Origin: Mycolicibacterium helvum
GTDB lineage: Bacteria > Actinomycetota > Actinomycetes > Mycobacteriales > Mycobacteriaceae
Length of the DNA stretch: 64,000 bases
Direction: 5' to 3'
NCBI RefSeq assembly: GCF_010731895.1
Contig: NZ_AP022596.1
Coordinates: forward strand, 5,332,001-5,396,000
Under the pieces are notes generated by a model. The model did no database searches and was not told where the DNA came from. It saw only the letters and a program-made list of their open reading frames with translations. This document shows positions 25,854-34,979 of the stretch, in pieces (the first letter of the stretch is position 1; the number at the start of each line of letters is the position of its first letter). The translations under genes were made by a program, and so were the position numbers.

Positions 25854-26606
25854 CTAGTTTCGCGAACTCGGGGGACAGATCGCGGGTTGCAAACCTAGCG
25901 AGTTGGCCATGGCGTACTGGTTCTGACACGCGTTCACGCCGGAGTCTGGTGGTGTGGTGGCACCCTGGGTTTCCGGGCAGGGGGTGGGTTGTAGGCCGAT
26001 GGCGATCGGCATGGCGCTTTGGTTTTGGCAGGCGGTGGTCCCGGAGTCCGGTGGTGTGGTGGCACCCTGGGTTTCCGGGCAGGGGGTGGGTTGTAGGCCG
26101 ACGGCGATCGGCATGGCGCTTTGGTTTTGGCAGGCGGTGCTTCCGGAGTCTGGTGGAGTGTTCGGGCCCTGGCTCGCCCGACAGGTGGTGGGGGGCAGAC
26201 CAAGGGAGTTCGCCATGGCACTTTGGTTTTGGCAGGCGGTGATCCCGGAATCTGCCGGAGCGTTCCCGCCGGGACTGTCCTCCGACTGGTTTTTGTCCGG
26301 CGAGGTGGTCTCGTCCTGACTCGTATCCGGATTGGTCGCGGACGAGGAGTTCGGAGAGCCGGAGCCGTCCTGCTTGGCGCCCTGATCGTTGCTGGCGGAG
26401 TTATTCGTGCCCTGTTTGTTGTCGGCCTTCGGGGCGGTCGACGGGCAGGGCGGGGGGTTGTAACCACCACGCTGAAAACAACCGGCCACGGCAGTGCCGG
26501 TCGGCGGGACGGCATGGACAATTCCGAACCCCATCGTGGCGGTGACGACGATCAAGGCAACTGCGCACCGGCCCCAAACGCGCTGTCGCATCGATGGTGT
26601 GGGCAA
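25854..26606 (-). CDS. Secreted protein with four 34-residue Cys-containing tandem repeats
   Basis: A 250-residue protein. A signal peptide (about 1-32, VALIVVTATMGFGIVHA) precedes a Gly/Ser/Asn/Asp-rich linker (about 50-115). Then come four tandem units, the last slightly shortened, each beginning DSG and carrying ACQNQSAM and, further on, a second Cys. Two cysteines per unit could form an internal disulfide outside the cell. Units 2 and 3 are nearly identical, pointing to recent expansion. I do not know the family. It lies tail to tail with another secreted protein gene. Confidence 0.75.
   Translation of the reverse strand: MPTPSMRQRVWGRCAVALIVVTATMGFGIVHAVPPTGTAVAGCFQRGGYNPPPCPSTAPKADNKQGTNNSASNDQGAKQDGSGSPNSSSATNPDTSQDETTSPDKNQSEDSPGGNAPADSGITACQNQSAMANSLGLPPTTCRASQGPNTPPDSGSTACQNQSAMPIAVGLQPTPCPETQGATTPPDSGTTACQNQSAMPIAIGLQPTPCPETQGATTPPDSGVNACQNQYAMANSLGLQPAICPPSSRN
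25934..26260 (-). repeat. Coding tandem repeat, 102-bp unit, about 3-4 copies
   Basis: The DNA repeats with a period of 102 bp, matching the 34-residue protein units. Phrases such as GGTTTTGGCAGGCGGT recur at this spacing on the plus strand. Copies in the middle are almost identical at the base level, which makes length variation between strains likely. Confidence 0.75.
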
Positions 26607-26823
26607 CTATTCAGATGTTGTTGATGCACTGGCACTCGCCGGCGCTCTCAAATCGCGCGCCGCCGAGTCGATCCTCGATCGGGCCGGAAAACATGCAACT
26701 GTTCCTTCCGCCGGGCTTACCCCTGGAAGGTAGCTGATCGTCTACGGAATTGCCGCGGTTGGAGCCAGGAGCCGAGATACTCCTCCGCGTGGGAGTGCAG
26801 CCCGATGTGTCAGACCCATCGGG

Positions 26824-27252
26824 TCAACTCGGGTAGCGACTCACTTTGGTCGGGTGGATGACAAACCGAACCCATTCTGCGGCAAGCATTTCGGCGAGCT
26901 CATCTGCCCGGTTCGGATCGTCGAGATCCCAGTAGCGGGCGGCGAGGCGGCCGGCCAGGTCGGTTGCTCCGTCAGGTTCGACCGTGGCGCGGCCGGTGAC
27001 AGACACCCAGCGTTCGCGTTCACCCACCGGGGCGACGACGACGAGCGAGGCGCGGGGGTCGCGGCCCATGTGGCGCACCTTGAGCGAGTCCGGTCCGGTG
27101 AATAACTGGATCGTGGCCTCGGCAGTCGCCTCGAACCACACCGGACGGGGCTGTGCCGGGATGGGTCCCCCGGCCACGGACAGGAACCCGTGCAACGGGC
27201 GCTGGAGGAACTCGAGATCCTGTGTGGTCATTGAATTGGCGTCGTTGCTCAT
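26824..27252 (-). CDS. Pyridoxamine 5'-phosphate oxidase-like flavin/F420 protein
   Basis: A 142-residue split-barrel protein of the PPOX family. Typical features are the N-terminal FLQRPLHGFLSVAG, then PRPVWFEATAEATIQLFTG, KVRHMGRDPRASLVVVAP and RWVSVTGRATVEPDG. Mycobacterial members bind FMN, F420 or heme-related cofactors and reduce diverse substrates. ATG 27252 has AAGGA six bases upstream; upstream in-frame sequence is not PPOX-like. It lies 31 bp after the NmrA-type gene in the same direction, probably one operon. Confidence 0.83.
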   Translation of the reverse strand: MSNDANSMTTQDLEFLQRPLHGFLSVAGGPIPAQPRPVWFEATAEATIQLFTGPDSLKVRHMGRDPRASLVVVAPVGERERWVSVTGRATVEPDGATDLAGRLAARYWDLDDPNRADELAEMLAAEWVRFVIHPTKVSRYPS

Positions 27253-27283
27253 CGTGGTCCTTTCGGATGAGGAGATTGGGTGG

Positions 27284-28120
27284 TCATCGATGCCACGCTC
27301 CGGCCGCTGCAAGCCGCACGACATAGTCCTCAAAAGCACGAGGGGGCCGCCCCAGCAGCGAGGACACGCCGTCGGTCGTCGCAGCGAGCACCCCACGTTC
27401 CATCAGGAGGAACATGTCGGCGACGATGCGGGCGTCGTCTTCGCTCAACCCTTGCTCGACCGCTGTTGCGATGTACTCGGCAGAGGAGATCTGCTTGTAG
27501 GTGATGGGTAAGCCGGACGCCCGCGAGATCAGCTCGACGGCCTCACCGAAGGTAATCGCCCGCGGTCCGGTCAGCTCGTAGATGCGTCCGGCATGCCGGC
27601 CCGGCTCGGTCAGCACCACCGCCGCGGCGTCGGCGACGTCGTCGATGTCGATGAACGGCTCCGGGACGTCGCCGGCCGGCAGTGCCAGTTCGCCGGCGAC
27701 GAGCGCGGCGTGGAACTCGCCTTCGTCGAAGTTCTGGTAGAAATTGGACGGCCGAAGAACGGTCCACTCTAGTGTCGAGCCACGCACGGCCTCCTCAGCG
27801 GAGCGCATGTCCAGCCCGAACCTGGCGTCACCCCAGGTATCGGAGCCGTGCCCGGACAGCAGAACTAGGCGTCGCACTCCGGCGGCCTCGGCCTGTGCGA
27901 CGAACTCATGGACTCGACCGACCTCGTGGGGCGCCACCACGTAGACGGCGCCAACTCCCTGCAAGGCCGCGTCCCAGCCGCCGGGATCGGACCAGTCGAA
28001 GGGAGTCGGGCTGGATCGGGACGCAGCGCGTACGGCCGTGCCATGCAACCGCAAGCGGGCAACGATCCGCCGACCGGTCTTGCCGGAGGCGCCAAGGACG
28101 AGAACGGTGTCGTTTGTCAT
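27284..28120 (-). CDS. NmrA-type NAD(P)-binding protein / atypical SDR
   Basis: A 278-residue Rossmann protein. VLVLGASGKTGRRI is the nucleotide-binding loop, followed by VYVVAPHE, LLSGHGSD, LEWTVLRPSNFYQNF and PFIDIDDVADAAAVVL, all typical of NmrA/HSCARG-like proteins. These are quinone reductases or redox-sensing regulators. It is divergent from an AraC regulator (80-bp gap), a common arrangement for regulator and target. Confidence 0.85.
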   Translation of the reverse strand: MTNDTVLVLGASGKTGRRIVARLRLHGTAVRAASRSSPTPFDWSDPGGWDAALQGVGAVYVVAPHEVGRVHEFVAQAEAAGVRRLVLLSGHGSDTWGDARFGLDMRSAEEAVRGSTLEWTVLRPSNFYQNFDEGEFHAALVAGELALPAGDVPEPFIDIDDVADAAAVVLTEPGRHAGRIYELTGPRAITFGEAVELISRASGLPITYKQISSAEYIATAVEQGLSEDDARIVADMFLLMERGVLAATTDGVSSLLGRPPRAFEDYVVRLAAAGAWHR

Positions 28121-28200
28121 GCCCCCAGTGAACGGCACGAACCCAGAGCCTTCCATGGGTGATAAGCCGGATTACCTGTCCATTCGTCTAATCTCATGCA

Positions 28201-29163
28201 ATGGCTGTGTTCGATGATCTGATTCGCGGGGTGCGGGCGCACGGCTCGTTGTTCGGCAGCTCCACCCTGTCGCCGCCCTGGGCGCTGCACTTCGTGGACG
28301 GGGCGCCGCTGACGCTGTGCACCGTCCTCGGCGGGTCGGGGTGGATCGTGCCGGAAGACGGTCCGCCCGAGGCGCTGCGCGACTACGACACCGTCGTCGT
28401 GAGGGGACCCGCGACGTTCACCTTCGTCGATGCGCTCGACACTTCGGCGGAGCCAATTGCGTGCGGGGAGAACTGCGCGACGCCCGAGCAGGGCGGTACT
28501 CGACACCGGCTCGGCTGGAACGACGGTGGCTCTAGCGACAGCGGCGCAACGACATTCATCGTCGGCGCCTACCCGGTGCGGGGCGAGATCAGCCGCCGGC
28601 TACTGGATGCACTGCCCGTCGTGTTACGCGTGGACGCCGGGGGAACGGGGGACCCCGTGCTGGATCACCTCGCCGCCGAAGTCGCCATCGACGCTCCTGG
28701 CCAGCAGGTGGTGCTGGACCGGCTGCTGGACTGGATGCTGGTGTGCACGCTGCGCGAGTGGTTCGACCGGCCCGGTGGAACGTCACCGGCCTGGTGGTCC
28801 GCCCAGCGGGATCCCGTGGTCGGCGACGCGCTGCGCCTCCTGCACGCCGACCCGGCGGCGCCGTGGACGGTGTCCTCACTGGCCGACCGCATCGGGGTGT
28901 CACGGTCTACGCTCGCCAAGCGGTTCACCGACCTCGTCGGTGAACCGCCGCTGACATACCTCACAGGATGGCGTATGACGCTTGCGGCGGACCGTCTGAT
29001 CGGGCAGAAGTCGGCGACCATCGCCGAAGTTGCTCGGGCCGTTGGCTATTCGGATCCCTTTGGTTTCAGCGCAGCGTTCAAACGGGTCCGAGGCGTCAAT
29101 CCCAGCGATTTTCGAGGAAATGCCACCCGCTCGGTGGACGAACCTTCCGGGACCGCGTCCTAG
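28201..29163 (+). CDS. AraC family transcriptional regulator with cupin domain
   Basis: A 320-residue regulator. The N-terminal cupin sensor (about 1-190) contains the usual WALHF and VVVRGPATF stretches. The C-terminal double HTH (about 210-310) reads LADRIGVSRSTLAKRFTDLVGEPPLTYLTGWRM and IAEVARAVGYSDPFGFSAAFKR. It likely senses a small molecule or redox signal and controls the divergent NmrA-PPOX pair from the shared 80-bp region. Confidence 0.88.
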   Translation: MAVFDDLIRGVRAHGSLFGSSTLSPPWALHFVDGAPLTLCTVLGGSGWIVPEDGPPEALRDYDTVVVRGPATFTFVDALDTSAEPIACGENCATPEQGGTRHRLGWNDGGSSDSGATTFIVGAYPVRGEISRRLLDALPVVLRVDAGGTGDPVLDHLAAEVAIDAPGQQVVLDRLLDWMLVCTLREWFDRPGGTSPAWWSAQRDPVVGDALRLLHADPAAPWTVSSLADRIGVSRSTLAKRFTDLVGEPPLTYLTGWRMTLAADRLIGQKSATIAEVARAVGYSDPFGFSAAFKRVRGVNPSDFRGNATRSVDEPSGTAS

Positions 29164-29417
29164 TCCATGAACTACAGGTTTCGCGACAATGTGGCAGAAG
29201 GGCAGTCCGCCTGCCTTACGTCACGGTGACGAATTGATACTGGGCCGCCTGTCGTCCCGGATTACTTCAACATTTCCCGGGTCGGGTGGCGTCCCGTTGT
29301 TGGCAGCTGCTATCTGGTAGTGGTGGTGACGCTCGGAGCAGGGTGCTGATGCTCGAATCATCGGCAGTGGCACCTCAATGCGTGTGACAGGTGTTGTCAC
29401 CCTCGGGTTTGGGACCG

Positions 29418-30596
29418 TTAGGTGAAGATGGCGGGGGTTGTGAGGGGTCCGCGAATGGCGGGGGTGTCACGCCATGTTGGTTCACCGCAGAGGGTGAGTC
29501 GACGTGCCAGGACTTTTGGTAGCGAGGAGGTCATTTCGAGTCGGGCGAGTGCGGCGCCGAGGCAGTAGTGCGTACCGTGCCCGAAGGACAAGGATGCGGG
29601 TCCGTCACGATCGGGTTGGAGTTGGTCGGGCTGGGTGAAGACTGCTGGATCGCGGTTGGCGGCGGCAAGGACCACGAGGACGGGCTCGGTTGCGCGGATG
29701 GCGACGCCATCGACGATGTGATCGCAAGTGGCGGTGCGCCCGAGGGCCTGCACCGGACCGTCGAGCCGAAGCAGTTCGTTAAACAGCTGCCCGTCGATGG
29801 CGTCGACGGTGTCGACCAGCCGCACTCCGTCCGGGCCAGGCGTTAGTAGCCGAATTATAGAGGCGCCCAGTAGGTTCGCTGTGGTCTCATGGCCGGCAAC
29901 GGCGATGATCACCGCCATGGTGACGACGTCGTCGAGTTCAAGATCTGGATCGGCACCGATAAAGCTGAGGAGGTCATCGCTGGGATGGGCGCGGCGGTCG
30001 GCCGCCAAGGGTAGTAGTTCGGTGAGCAGTGTGGCCAACGCTGCCGTTCCGTCCTCGACGACATCGGGGTCCACAAAATCGCCGAGCATTCTGCTGATAG
30101 CCGGGGATTCTTCCCGCAGCAGTCGCGCCGAGTCGACGTCCAACCCCAACCACGCCGCTGCGACCGCGATGGGCAGCGGCAACGCCACATCGCTCATAAA
30201 GTCGAACTCCACTCCGGCTGGAATGTGATCGATCGCTTCCGCGGCGATCGCCTCGATGCCTTCTGCCAGCCCGTTGATGAAGGTACGGGTGAAGACGTCA
30301 CGGACTGCACCGCGTAGGCGGTGATGATCGCCACCGTCGGTGGTCAAGATGTTGCGGCGCAGAATGTCTGAGCCAATTGCGCGGACGGCGCGCGGCGCGT
30401 TCGGATTCGCCAGGGGGTTACTAGTCCAGCCGGGTTCGCCCAGGATCTGCTGGGCGGAGTGATAGCCAAGGATCAACCACGCACCGGCGTGGTCGTCCCA
30501 GACCACGTTGCCTTCGCGGCGGCGCTGCTCGTAGAAGGGGTAGGGGTCGGCGGGATCCCAGGGCAGTCTCCCGGTTGTGATGTCACGGGTGGTCAT
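29418..30596 (-). CDS. Cytochrome P450 (first)
   Basis: A 392-residue soluble P450. The I-helix reads AVAGHETTANLL (oxygen-activating Thr), the K-helix ELLRLDG lies at the usual place, and the heme loop is FGHGTHYCLGAALARLEM with the proximal Cys. It hydroxylates an unknown organic substrate using ferredoxin. ATG 30596 sits inside the end of the upstream ABC1 gene (14-base overlap), so the two are translated together. No ferredoxin gene is adjacent. Confidence 0.9.
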   Translation of the reverse strand: MTTRDITTGRLPWDPADPYPFYEQRRREGNVVWDDHAGAWLILGYHSAQQILGEPGWTSNPLANPNAPRAVRAIGSDILRRNILTTDGGDHHRLRGAVRDVFTRTFINGLAEGIEAIAAEAIDHIPAGVEFDFMSDVALPLPIAVAAAWLGLDVDSARLLREESPAISRMLGDFVDPDVVEDGTAALATLLTELLPLAADRRAHPSDDLLSFIGADPDLELDDVVTMAVIIAVAGHETTANLLGASIIRLLTPGPDGVRLVDTVDAIDGQLFNELLRLDGPVQALGRTATCDHIVDGVAIRATEPVLVVLAAANRDPAVFTQPDQLQPDRDGPASLSFGHGTHYCLGAALARLEMTSSLPKVLARRLTLCGEPTWRDTPAIRGPLTTPAIFT

Positions 30597-32001
30597 GATG
30601 GTCCAATGCAGAAGGTAGACCGCGCTCGTGTGCCCAGGCGTGGTGTTTCTTGCCGAGTTCGGTGACCGGTTCGGCTGTTCCATCGAAGTCCTCGACGATC
30701 GCCTGCACCGGCAGCGTGGCGTTGAGGCCGGCGCACACGCTGCTGACGGCCAGCTGGACGCGGGCGGCGAACACGTAGTCGTCAGGGGCGGTCATGCGGG
30801 CCACCGGATGGTCGGTGTCGCGGACGTCGAACAAGCTACGAACGACACGGTTTATCGATTCGGCGGTATAGGTCACGGGCTGCGGTGTCGTCGTCATGCT
30901 CTCGTAGAGAAGTTCAGACTGCCATTGATATAACTCTTCAGCGGTCAGGTCGGAGTCGGCGGTGAGGTAACCGGCCTGAACCATGATGTCGCGCATGTCC
31001 TCTTTGCGGCCTTCGGCGAGTGCGCGGTTCATGGCTACCTGTCGCCAGCGCTGGAGTTCGGGTAGGACCTTGACGCAGCCGAAGTCGACAAACCCCACGG
31101 TGCCGTCGGTGTTGAAGCGATAGTTACCGGGGTGTGGGTCGGCGTGCATCAGATTGGCGTGCCGGAAGCTTCCGTACGCGAATCGCAGAATGGTCTCGGC
31201 CCAGAGGTTTCTGAGATCCTGCTCGGCCTGTTGCGCAGCGCTCCAGTTCATCCCGTCGAGATAGGTCATCGTCAACACCCGATCGCCAGACATTTCGGTC
31301 ACGACCTCGGGGACCCGGATGAACGGGTGTCCTCGATAGAGTTCGCTGAATGCGGTGATGGTGGCTGCCTCGTGCCGATAATCCACCTCTTCGGAGATTC
31401 GCGCCGCGGCTTCGCGGGCCACGCTCCGAACGTCCATCTTCATTCCCGATGCCGCCGCGGTGAAGCGCAGGAAGGTTGCTAGCAGCTCAGTGTTGGCCAG
31501 ATCGTCACGGATGGCTCGAGCCACACCGGGGTACTGGATTTTGACGGCGACCTGACGACCGTCGTGCAGGACGGCGCGGTGCACCTGGCCGATCGATGCG
31601 GCTGCCATCGGCTGATCGGTGAAGTCGGCGAACTGCTCGACCGCAGAACCGAGTTCGGCATCGAGGACCTCACGAACCAGCATGGGGTGCATCGGCGGCG
31701 CATCGGCCTGCAGGCGGTTCATGGCTTTCTGGTAAGGCTCGAACCCGCCGGTACCCAGCGTGCGGGTGTCGAGCATCGACATGATCTGGCCGATCTTCAT
31801 CAGGACACCGCGGGAGTGGCCGAGCAGTTCGGCGTAGCGCTCGGCGGTGCGTTCGTGAAACCGCTCGACAGCGCCTTCCTGGCCCGCTTTCTCCCGCAGG
31901 CCCGCGACGAGTCGCCCGCCAGCAGCCCGCGCGGTGAAACCCGCCAGCGGCATCGTGCGTCGAACCCGTCCCCGTGGAACGGCATCATCCTGGTGCGGCA
32001 T
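30583..32001 (-). CDS. ABC1/UbiB-type atypical kinase (AarF family)
   Basis: A 472-residue protein-kinase-like protein. The KxGQ motif (MKIGQIMSM), the alanine-rich loop AAASIGQVHRA, the lysine in VAVKIQYPG, HADPHPGNY and VDFG are all present. UbiB/ADCK proteins have ATPase activity linked to lipid or quinone homeostasis at membranes. It begins after GGAGGA and is divergent from a TetR gene. A TTGACA box lies upstream on its strand. Coupling to a P450 suggests a shared lipid-related substrate or shared regulation. Confidence 0.88.
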   Translation of the reverse strand: MPHQDDAVPRGRVRRTMPLAGFTARAAGGRLVAGLREKAGQEGAVERFHERTAERYAELLGHSRGVLMKIGQIMSMLDTRTLGTGGFEPYQKAMNRLQADAPPMHPMLVREVLDAELGSAVEQFADFTDQPMAAASIGQVHRAVLHDGRQVAVKIQYPGVARAIRDDLANTELLATFLRFTAAASGMKMDVRSVAREAAARISEEVDYRHEAATITAFSELYRGHPFIRVPEVVTEMSGDRVLTMTYLDGMNWSAAQQAEQDLRNLWAETILRFAYGSFRHANLMHADPHPGNYRFNTDGTVGFVDFGCVKVLPELQRWRQVAMNRALAEGRKEDMRDIMVQAGYLTADSDLTAEELYQWQSELLYESMTTTPQPVTYTAESINRVVRSLFDVRDTDHPVARMTAPDDYVFAARVQLAVSSVCAGLNATLPVQAIVEDFDGTAEPVTELGKKHHAWAHERGLPSALDHHDHP

Positions 32002-32051
32002 TGCGTCCTCCGACCTTGCCTTCGGGAGTAAAGTACTCTCTTGTCAAAGGT

Positions 32052-32063
32052 AAGTGATCACTT
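32052..32063. promoter_or_regulatory. Palindromic operator candidate AAGTGATCACTT
   Basis: A perfect 12-bp palindrome lies between the divergent ABC1-P450 operon and the TetR gene, ending 11 bp before the TetR ATG. The position is right for autorepression and for control of the divergent operon. The identity of the binding protein is inferred only from adjacency. Confidence 0.5.
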
Positions 32064-32074
32064 GGGAGGGGTCA

Positions 32075-32674
32075 ATGACAGCATCCGCGCCGACACGCGA
32101 TCGGTTGGTCACCGAAGCGATGCGGCTGTTCAGCGCGAAAGGGTACGAAGCCACCAGCGTCTCCCAGATCGAAGCGGCCGCTGGATTAGCGGCGGGCTCG
32201 GGCGCCCTGTATCACCACTTCAAATCCAAGGAAGCGCTCCTGGCCGCCGGCATCGACCGACAACTGGACCGTCGCCGCGCCATGCATGACATCCGGGCAC
32301 TATTCGCAGGTCTCGGAGACCTGCGAGCCGAGCTCACCGCGCTGGGCCGGTACCTGCTCACCGTCGTCGACGAGGAGATCGAGCTTCTGCAGATCGCCGC
32401 CCGCACACCGGCAGGCCGATCAATCCGCCTCGACACCGCCTACGCCGCGCTCGTCGACGGGCTCAACGCCGAACTGGCCGAATGGATCATCGCCTGGGCG
32501 CCGACGCTGCCGCAGCAAGACTGCACGACACTGGCTGCGGTGGGCGTGAACAGCATCCTCGGAACCCGTTTCGCGACCAGCCTTTTCCGCCAGGCCGAAG
32601 CACGCATACCCGACGATCGCTACCTCACGGAATGGACAGCACTGCTCGCCACCCGCATCGAAGCGCTTCCCTGA
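32075..32674 (+). CDS. TetR family transcriptional regulator
   Basis: A 199-residue regulator with the N-terminal HTH (AMRLFSAKGYEATSVSQIEAAAGLAAGSGALYHHFKSKEALL, about 12-54) and a helical ligand domain. ATG 32075 is preceded by GGGAGGGG; the GTG at 32054 overlaps the palindromic operator and was rejected. It probably represses the divergent ABC1 kinase/P450 operon. The inducing ligand is unknown. Confidence 0.88.
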   Translation: MTASAPTRDRLVTEAMRLFSAKGYEATSVSQIEAAAGLAAGSGALYHHFKSKEALLAAGIDRQLDRRRAMHDIRALFAGLGDLRAELTALGRYLLTVVDEEIELLQIAARTPAGRSIRLDTAYAALVDGLNAELAEWIIAWAPTLPQQDCTTLAAVGVNSILGTRFATSLFRQAEARIPDDRYLTEWTALLATRIEALP

Positions 32675-32844
32675 CGTACGTGGCCAGTTCGCGCACTCGG
32701 CGGCGAACCTCCCTGCTGCGGCCGTGCTCCCAACGACCATCTGCTTGAGCTGGTGGGCCCACATGCGTTCGAAATTCGTCCAGTCCGTATCTCGTGATGT
32801 GCGGTTTCTTGAAGCTTGGCGGGTGCCCTGCCGTAGGGGAGGTG

Positions 32845-33156
32845 CTACGGATCCTTGAAGACGTCGTGGTCACCGACCCGACGCCAGCGGCACCGCAGCT
32901 GCTGGTCGACGGTGACGAGTTCGAAGGTGGCCCGGCCGTCGGGGCTCGCAAACGACCACGTCATCTCCAACACGCCTGGGGCGCCTTGGACGGATTTCAC
33001 CCGCAGCGCTTTCGGCCAGACTGCTGCGGGATCGACTTCCAGTGCCGCGCACGCGGGTATGAACTTGGTCTTCAGTGCCTCTCGGAATGCCGCTTGATGT
33101 TCGGGTTTGAGCCGTTTGAAATCGGCGTCGAAGGCAGGGGTGGTTTCATACTTCAT
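32845..33156 (-). CDS. RelE/ParE-like toxin
   Basis: A 103-residue protein beginning MKYETTPAFDADFKRLKPEHQAAF, in the pattern of RelE-fold toxins, with a C-terminal VTVDQQLRCRWRRVGDHDVF strand end. RelE toxins cut mRNA at the ribosome or bind gyrase. It overlaps the AbrB-like antitoxin gene by ATGA, with the antitoxin first. The catalytic residues are not certain. Confidence 0.75.
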   Translation of the reverse strand: MKYETTPAFDADFKRLKPEHQAAFREALKTKFIPACAALEVDPAAVWPKALRVKSVQGAPGVLEMTWSFASPDGRATFELVTVDQQLRCRWRRVGDHDVFKDP

Positions 33157-33464
33157 TGGCCGTCCGCGTGCGCGTCGAGCTGGCCGAGGTGTTCCAACAA
33201 TGCGTCACCGTCGCGGTGGACCGAAACCTCACCCGCGGCGACATGGCTGTCCACCTCGCGCTCACGCTGCTGCCACCGTTCGGTCCAGAACCATCGCTGA
33301 TCCGCCGGAATAGGTAATGCGGGCCTGAGTTCCAACACTCCGTCGCCGCGCTCGACGATTTCAACCTGTGCGCCTGGCTCATCGAGGTGCAGCCTGCGAC
33401 GCACCTCGACCGGCAACGCCACAACTCCTCTGGACTGAACGGTCACATAACCACGGAACGTCAT
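33153..33464 (-). CDS. SpoVT/AbrB-like antitoxin
   Basis: A 103-residue protein with an N-terminal swapped-hairpin AbrB domain (VTVQSRGVVALPVEVRRRLHL, about 7-27) that binds DNA, and a C-terminal charged tail likely to neutralise the toxin. It is first in a two-gene unit with the RelE-like toxin. It sits at the edge of the mobile-element debris, as toxin-antitoxin pairs often do. Confidence 0.8.
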   Translation of the reverse strand: MTFRGYVTVQSRGVVALPVEVRRRLHLDEPGAQVEIVERGDGVLELRPALPIPADQRWFWTERWQQREREVDSHVAAGEVSVHRDGDALLEHLGQLDAHADGQ

Positions 33465-33500
33465 AAAACCATCTTCGCACAGATGCAGTATTACAGCAAT

Positions 33501-33744
33501 TCAGAAAAACAGTTTTACTGGTACCGGCGCGTGCTTGAGAGGTGCGAGTTCGATCAGGGCTTGCGCTAGACCGCTCTCCCGACCCGGCATCAGATCGCCG
33601 CAGCTGACGCAGTCCACGTTTATGGTGACGCCACTGCAGCGCCGGCACGCGGGCCGGTTGTGGATGATGCCAGGAAGTACCCCTTGGTGCCCGCAAGCGC
33701 AGATGCCGGTGATGCGTTTGGCCGCCTGATAGCAAGTAACCACA
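33501..33744 (-). pseudogene. Fragment of a recombinase-associated protein with zinc ribbon
   Basis: About 80 residues in frame with the broken integrase, but unlike its C-terminus. CACGHQG, then CRRCSGVTINVDCVSCGDL gives paired Cys-x2-Cys knuckles. This resembles the N-terminal zinc-ribbon region of a large protein encoded with integrases in actinobacterial mobile elements. The rest of that protein is missing. The fusion to the integrase frame at about 33745 probably marks a deletion joint. Confidence 0.5.
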
Positions 33745-34652
33745 GACCGATTCGTTGGGCTAGTTGGCGACCAGCTGGTAGTGGCGTCCGCATCGGTCGC
33801 AGGGGACCGGCCACCGCTGTGGGTCTTCAGGCTTCCGGCAGGGGAGCGGTCCGCGGTCGCGAATAGCTCCCGGCCCTCGGAGCACCAGTACTGCAAAAGG
33901 TCTACCACCCAAGGAAATTCGGGCGACGTCAGAACCGTCCGTCGGCGTGGCCCCGATCCCTTGGTGTCCTTGGCCCAGCGAACGGTCATCGCACCGAAGT
34001 TGCCATAGCGGGGAACGTGCGGGTTTGGTGCAAAGTCGGTCAGGTCGAGCATGACCAGTTCTCGTCGACGCAGTCCAAACGCGTAGCCGATCTTGAATGC
34101 CGTCGAGTCACGCAGCGCCGTTAGCCAACGTTCGGACACCTTACTGTGGGCGTCATCCACGACGTCGAACAGGTGCTGCAGTTCAGCCTTTGCAAATGCG
34201 CGGCGTCCCGGTGGAACCGCGTCGTCCGCGGTGTGCTGCGGCGTGTTCCATTCAAAGACGAACTACGACGGCACGTCACGGAATTGCTTCTCGCAGAAAT
34301 CAACCCATCCATATCGACTGTCACTGACATAACTACAGAACATCGATATCGCGTTACTATACGAGCGCACCGTCGACAGAGCGATCGGTGTCGCCTGCGA
34401 CCGTAGTTCAGCGAGGAATTGATCCACGTCGTTCGCTCGCCAGCGCCATGGGTACTCGTTGGTGAATTCGACGAATCGGGCGATCACACGGCACCGTGCT
34501 TTGATCGTGTCGATCTCGAGGCCACGAGCCAGCATCTGAGCTCGCCAGCCATCAAGCATTGCGTCGAAGACGGTCTCGTCTGCTCGCAGCAGCGAAACAT
34601 CGTCGGCACGCAGAATCCGAGGGACGAAGCCCGGAAGCTCCTCAGCGGCCAT
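33745..34652 (-). pseudogene. Tyrosine recombinase remnant with in-frame amber codon
   Basis: Reading leftwards from ATG 34652 (GGTGGAG upstream), the SAM-like core-binding domain is intact (LDGWRAQMLARGLEIDTIKA through STVRSYSNAISMFCSY). A TAG at 34263-34265 interrupts it, but the frame then continues without shift (FVFEWNTPQHTADDAVPPGR). The first catalytic-domain box follows, GLRRREL with the box I arginine. The HxxR and Tyr boxes are missing; sequence switches to a zinc-ribbon protein near 33745. It cannot be an active recombinase as it stands. Confidence 0.75.
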
Positions 34653-34979
34653 CGCCGACTCCACCTGACAGTCGGCTCGACGACGTGATGCCGCCTGGGA
34701 CGTTGACCGGGAAGTCGAACGGAGAATGCGCAATGTCTCAGCGGGACATAGTAATTCGTCACTGTGACGTTTTGGCGGGTTGTCGGCGGATGAGAGGCAG
34801 CCCGGTGCGGACTTTCCAGGCGGGCTTGAGTGAACTGGCATCGGGATCTCGTCACCTAACAATGAAATCGTTCATTAAGTAGTGATTGAAATCTACGTAG
34901 AGCTGGAGCAAACGGGGTGCCGTTGTATGGAACGGGAGGGGTCAAGCGTGTCAGCTGCACCGACGTTGTCATCACGCAG

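Noticed and set aside
25934..26260. CRISPR-like array with 102-bp period
   Set aside because: The period equals 34 codons, whole units are conserved including the would-be spacers, and a signal peptide precedes them.
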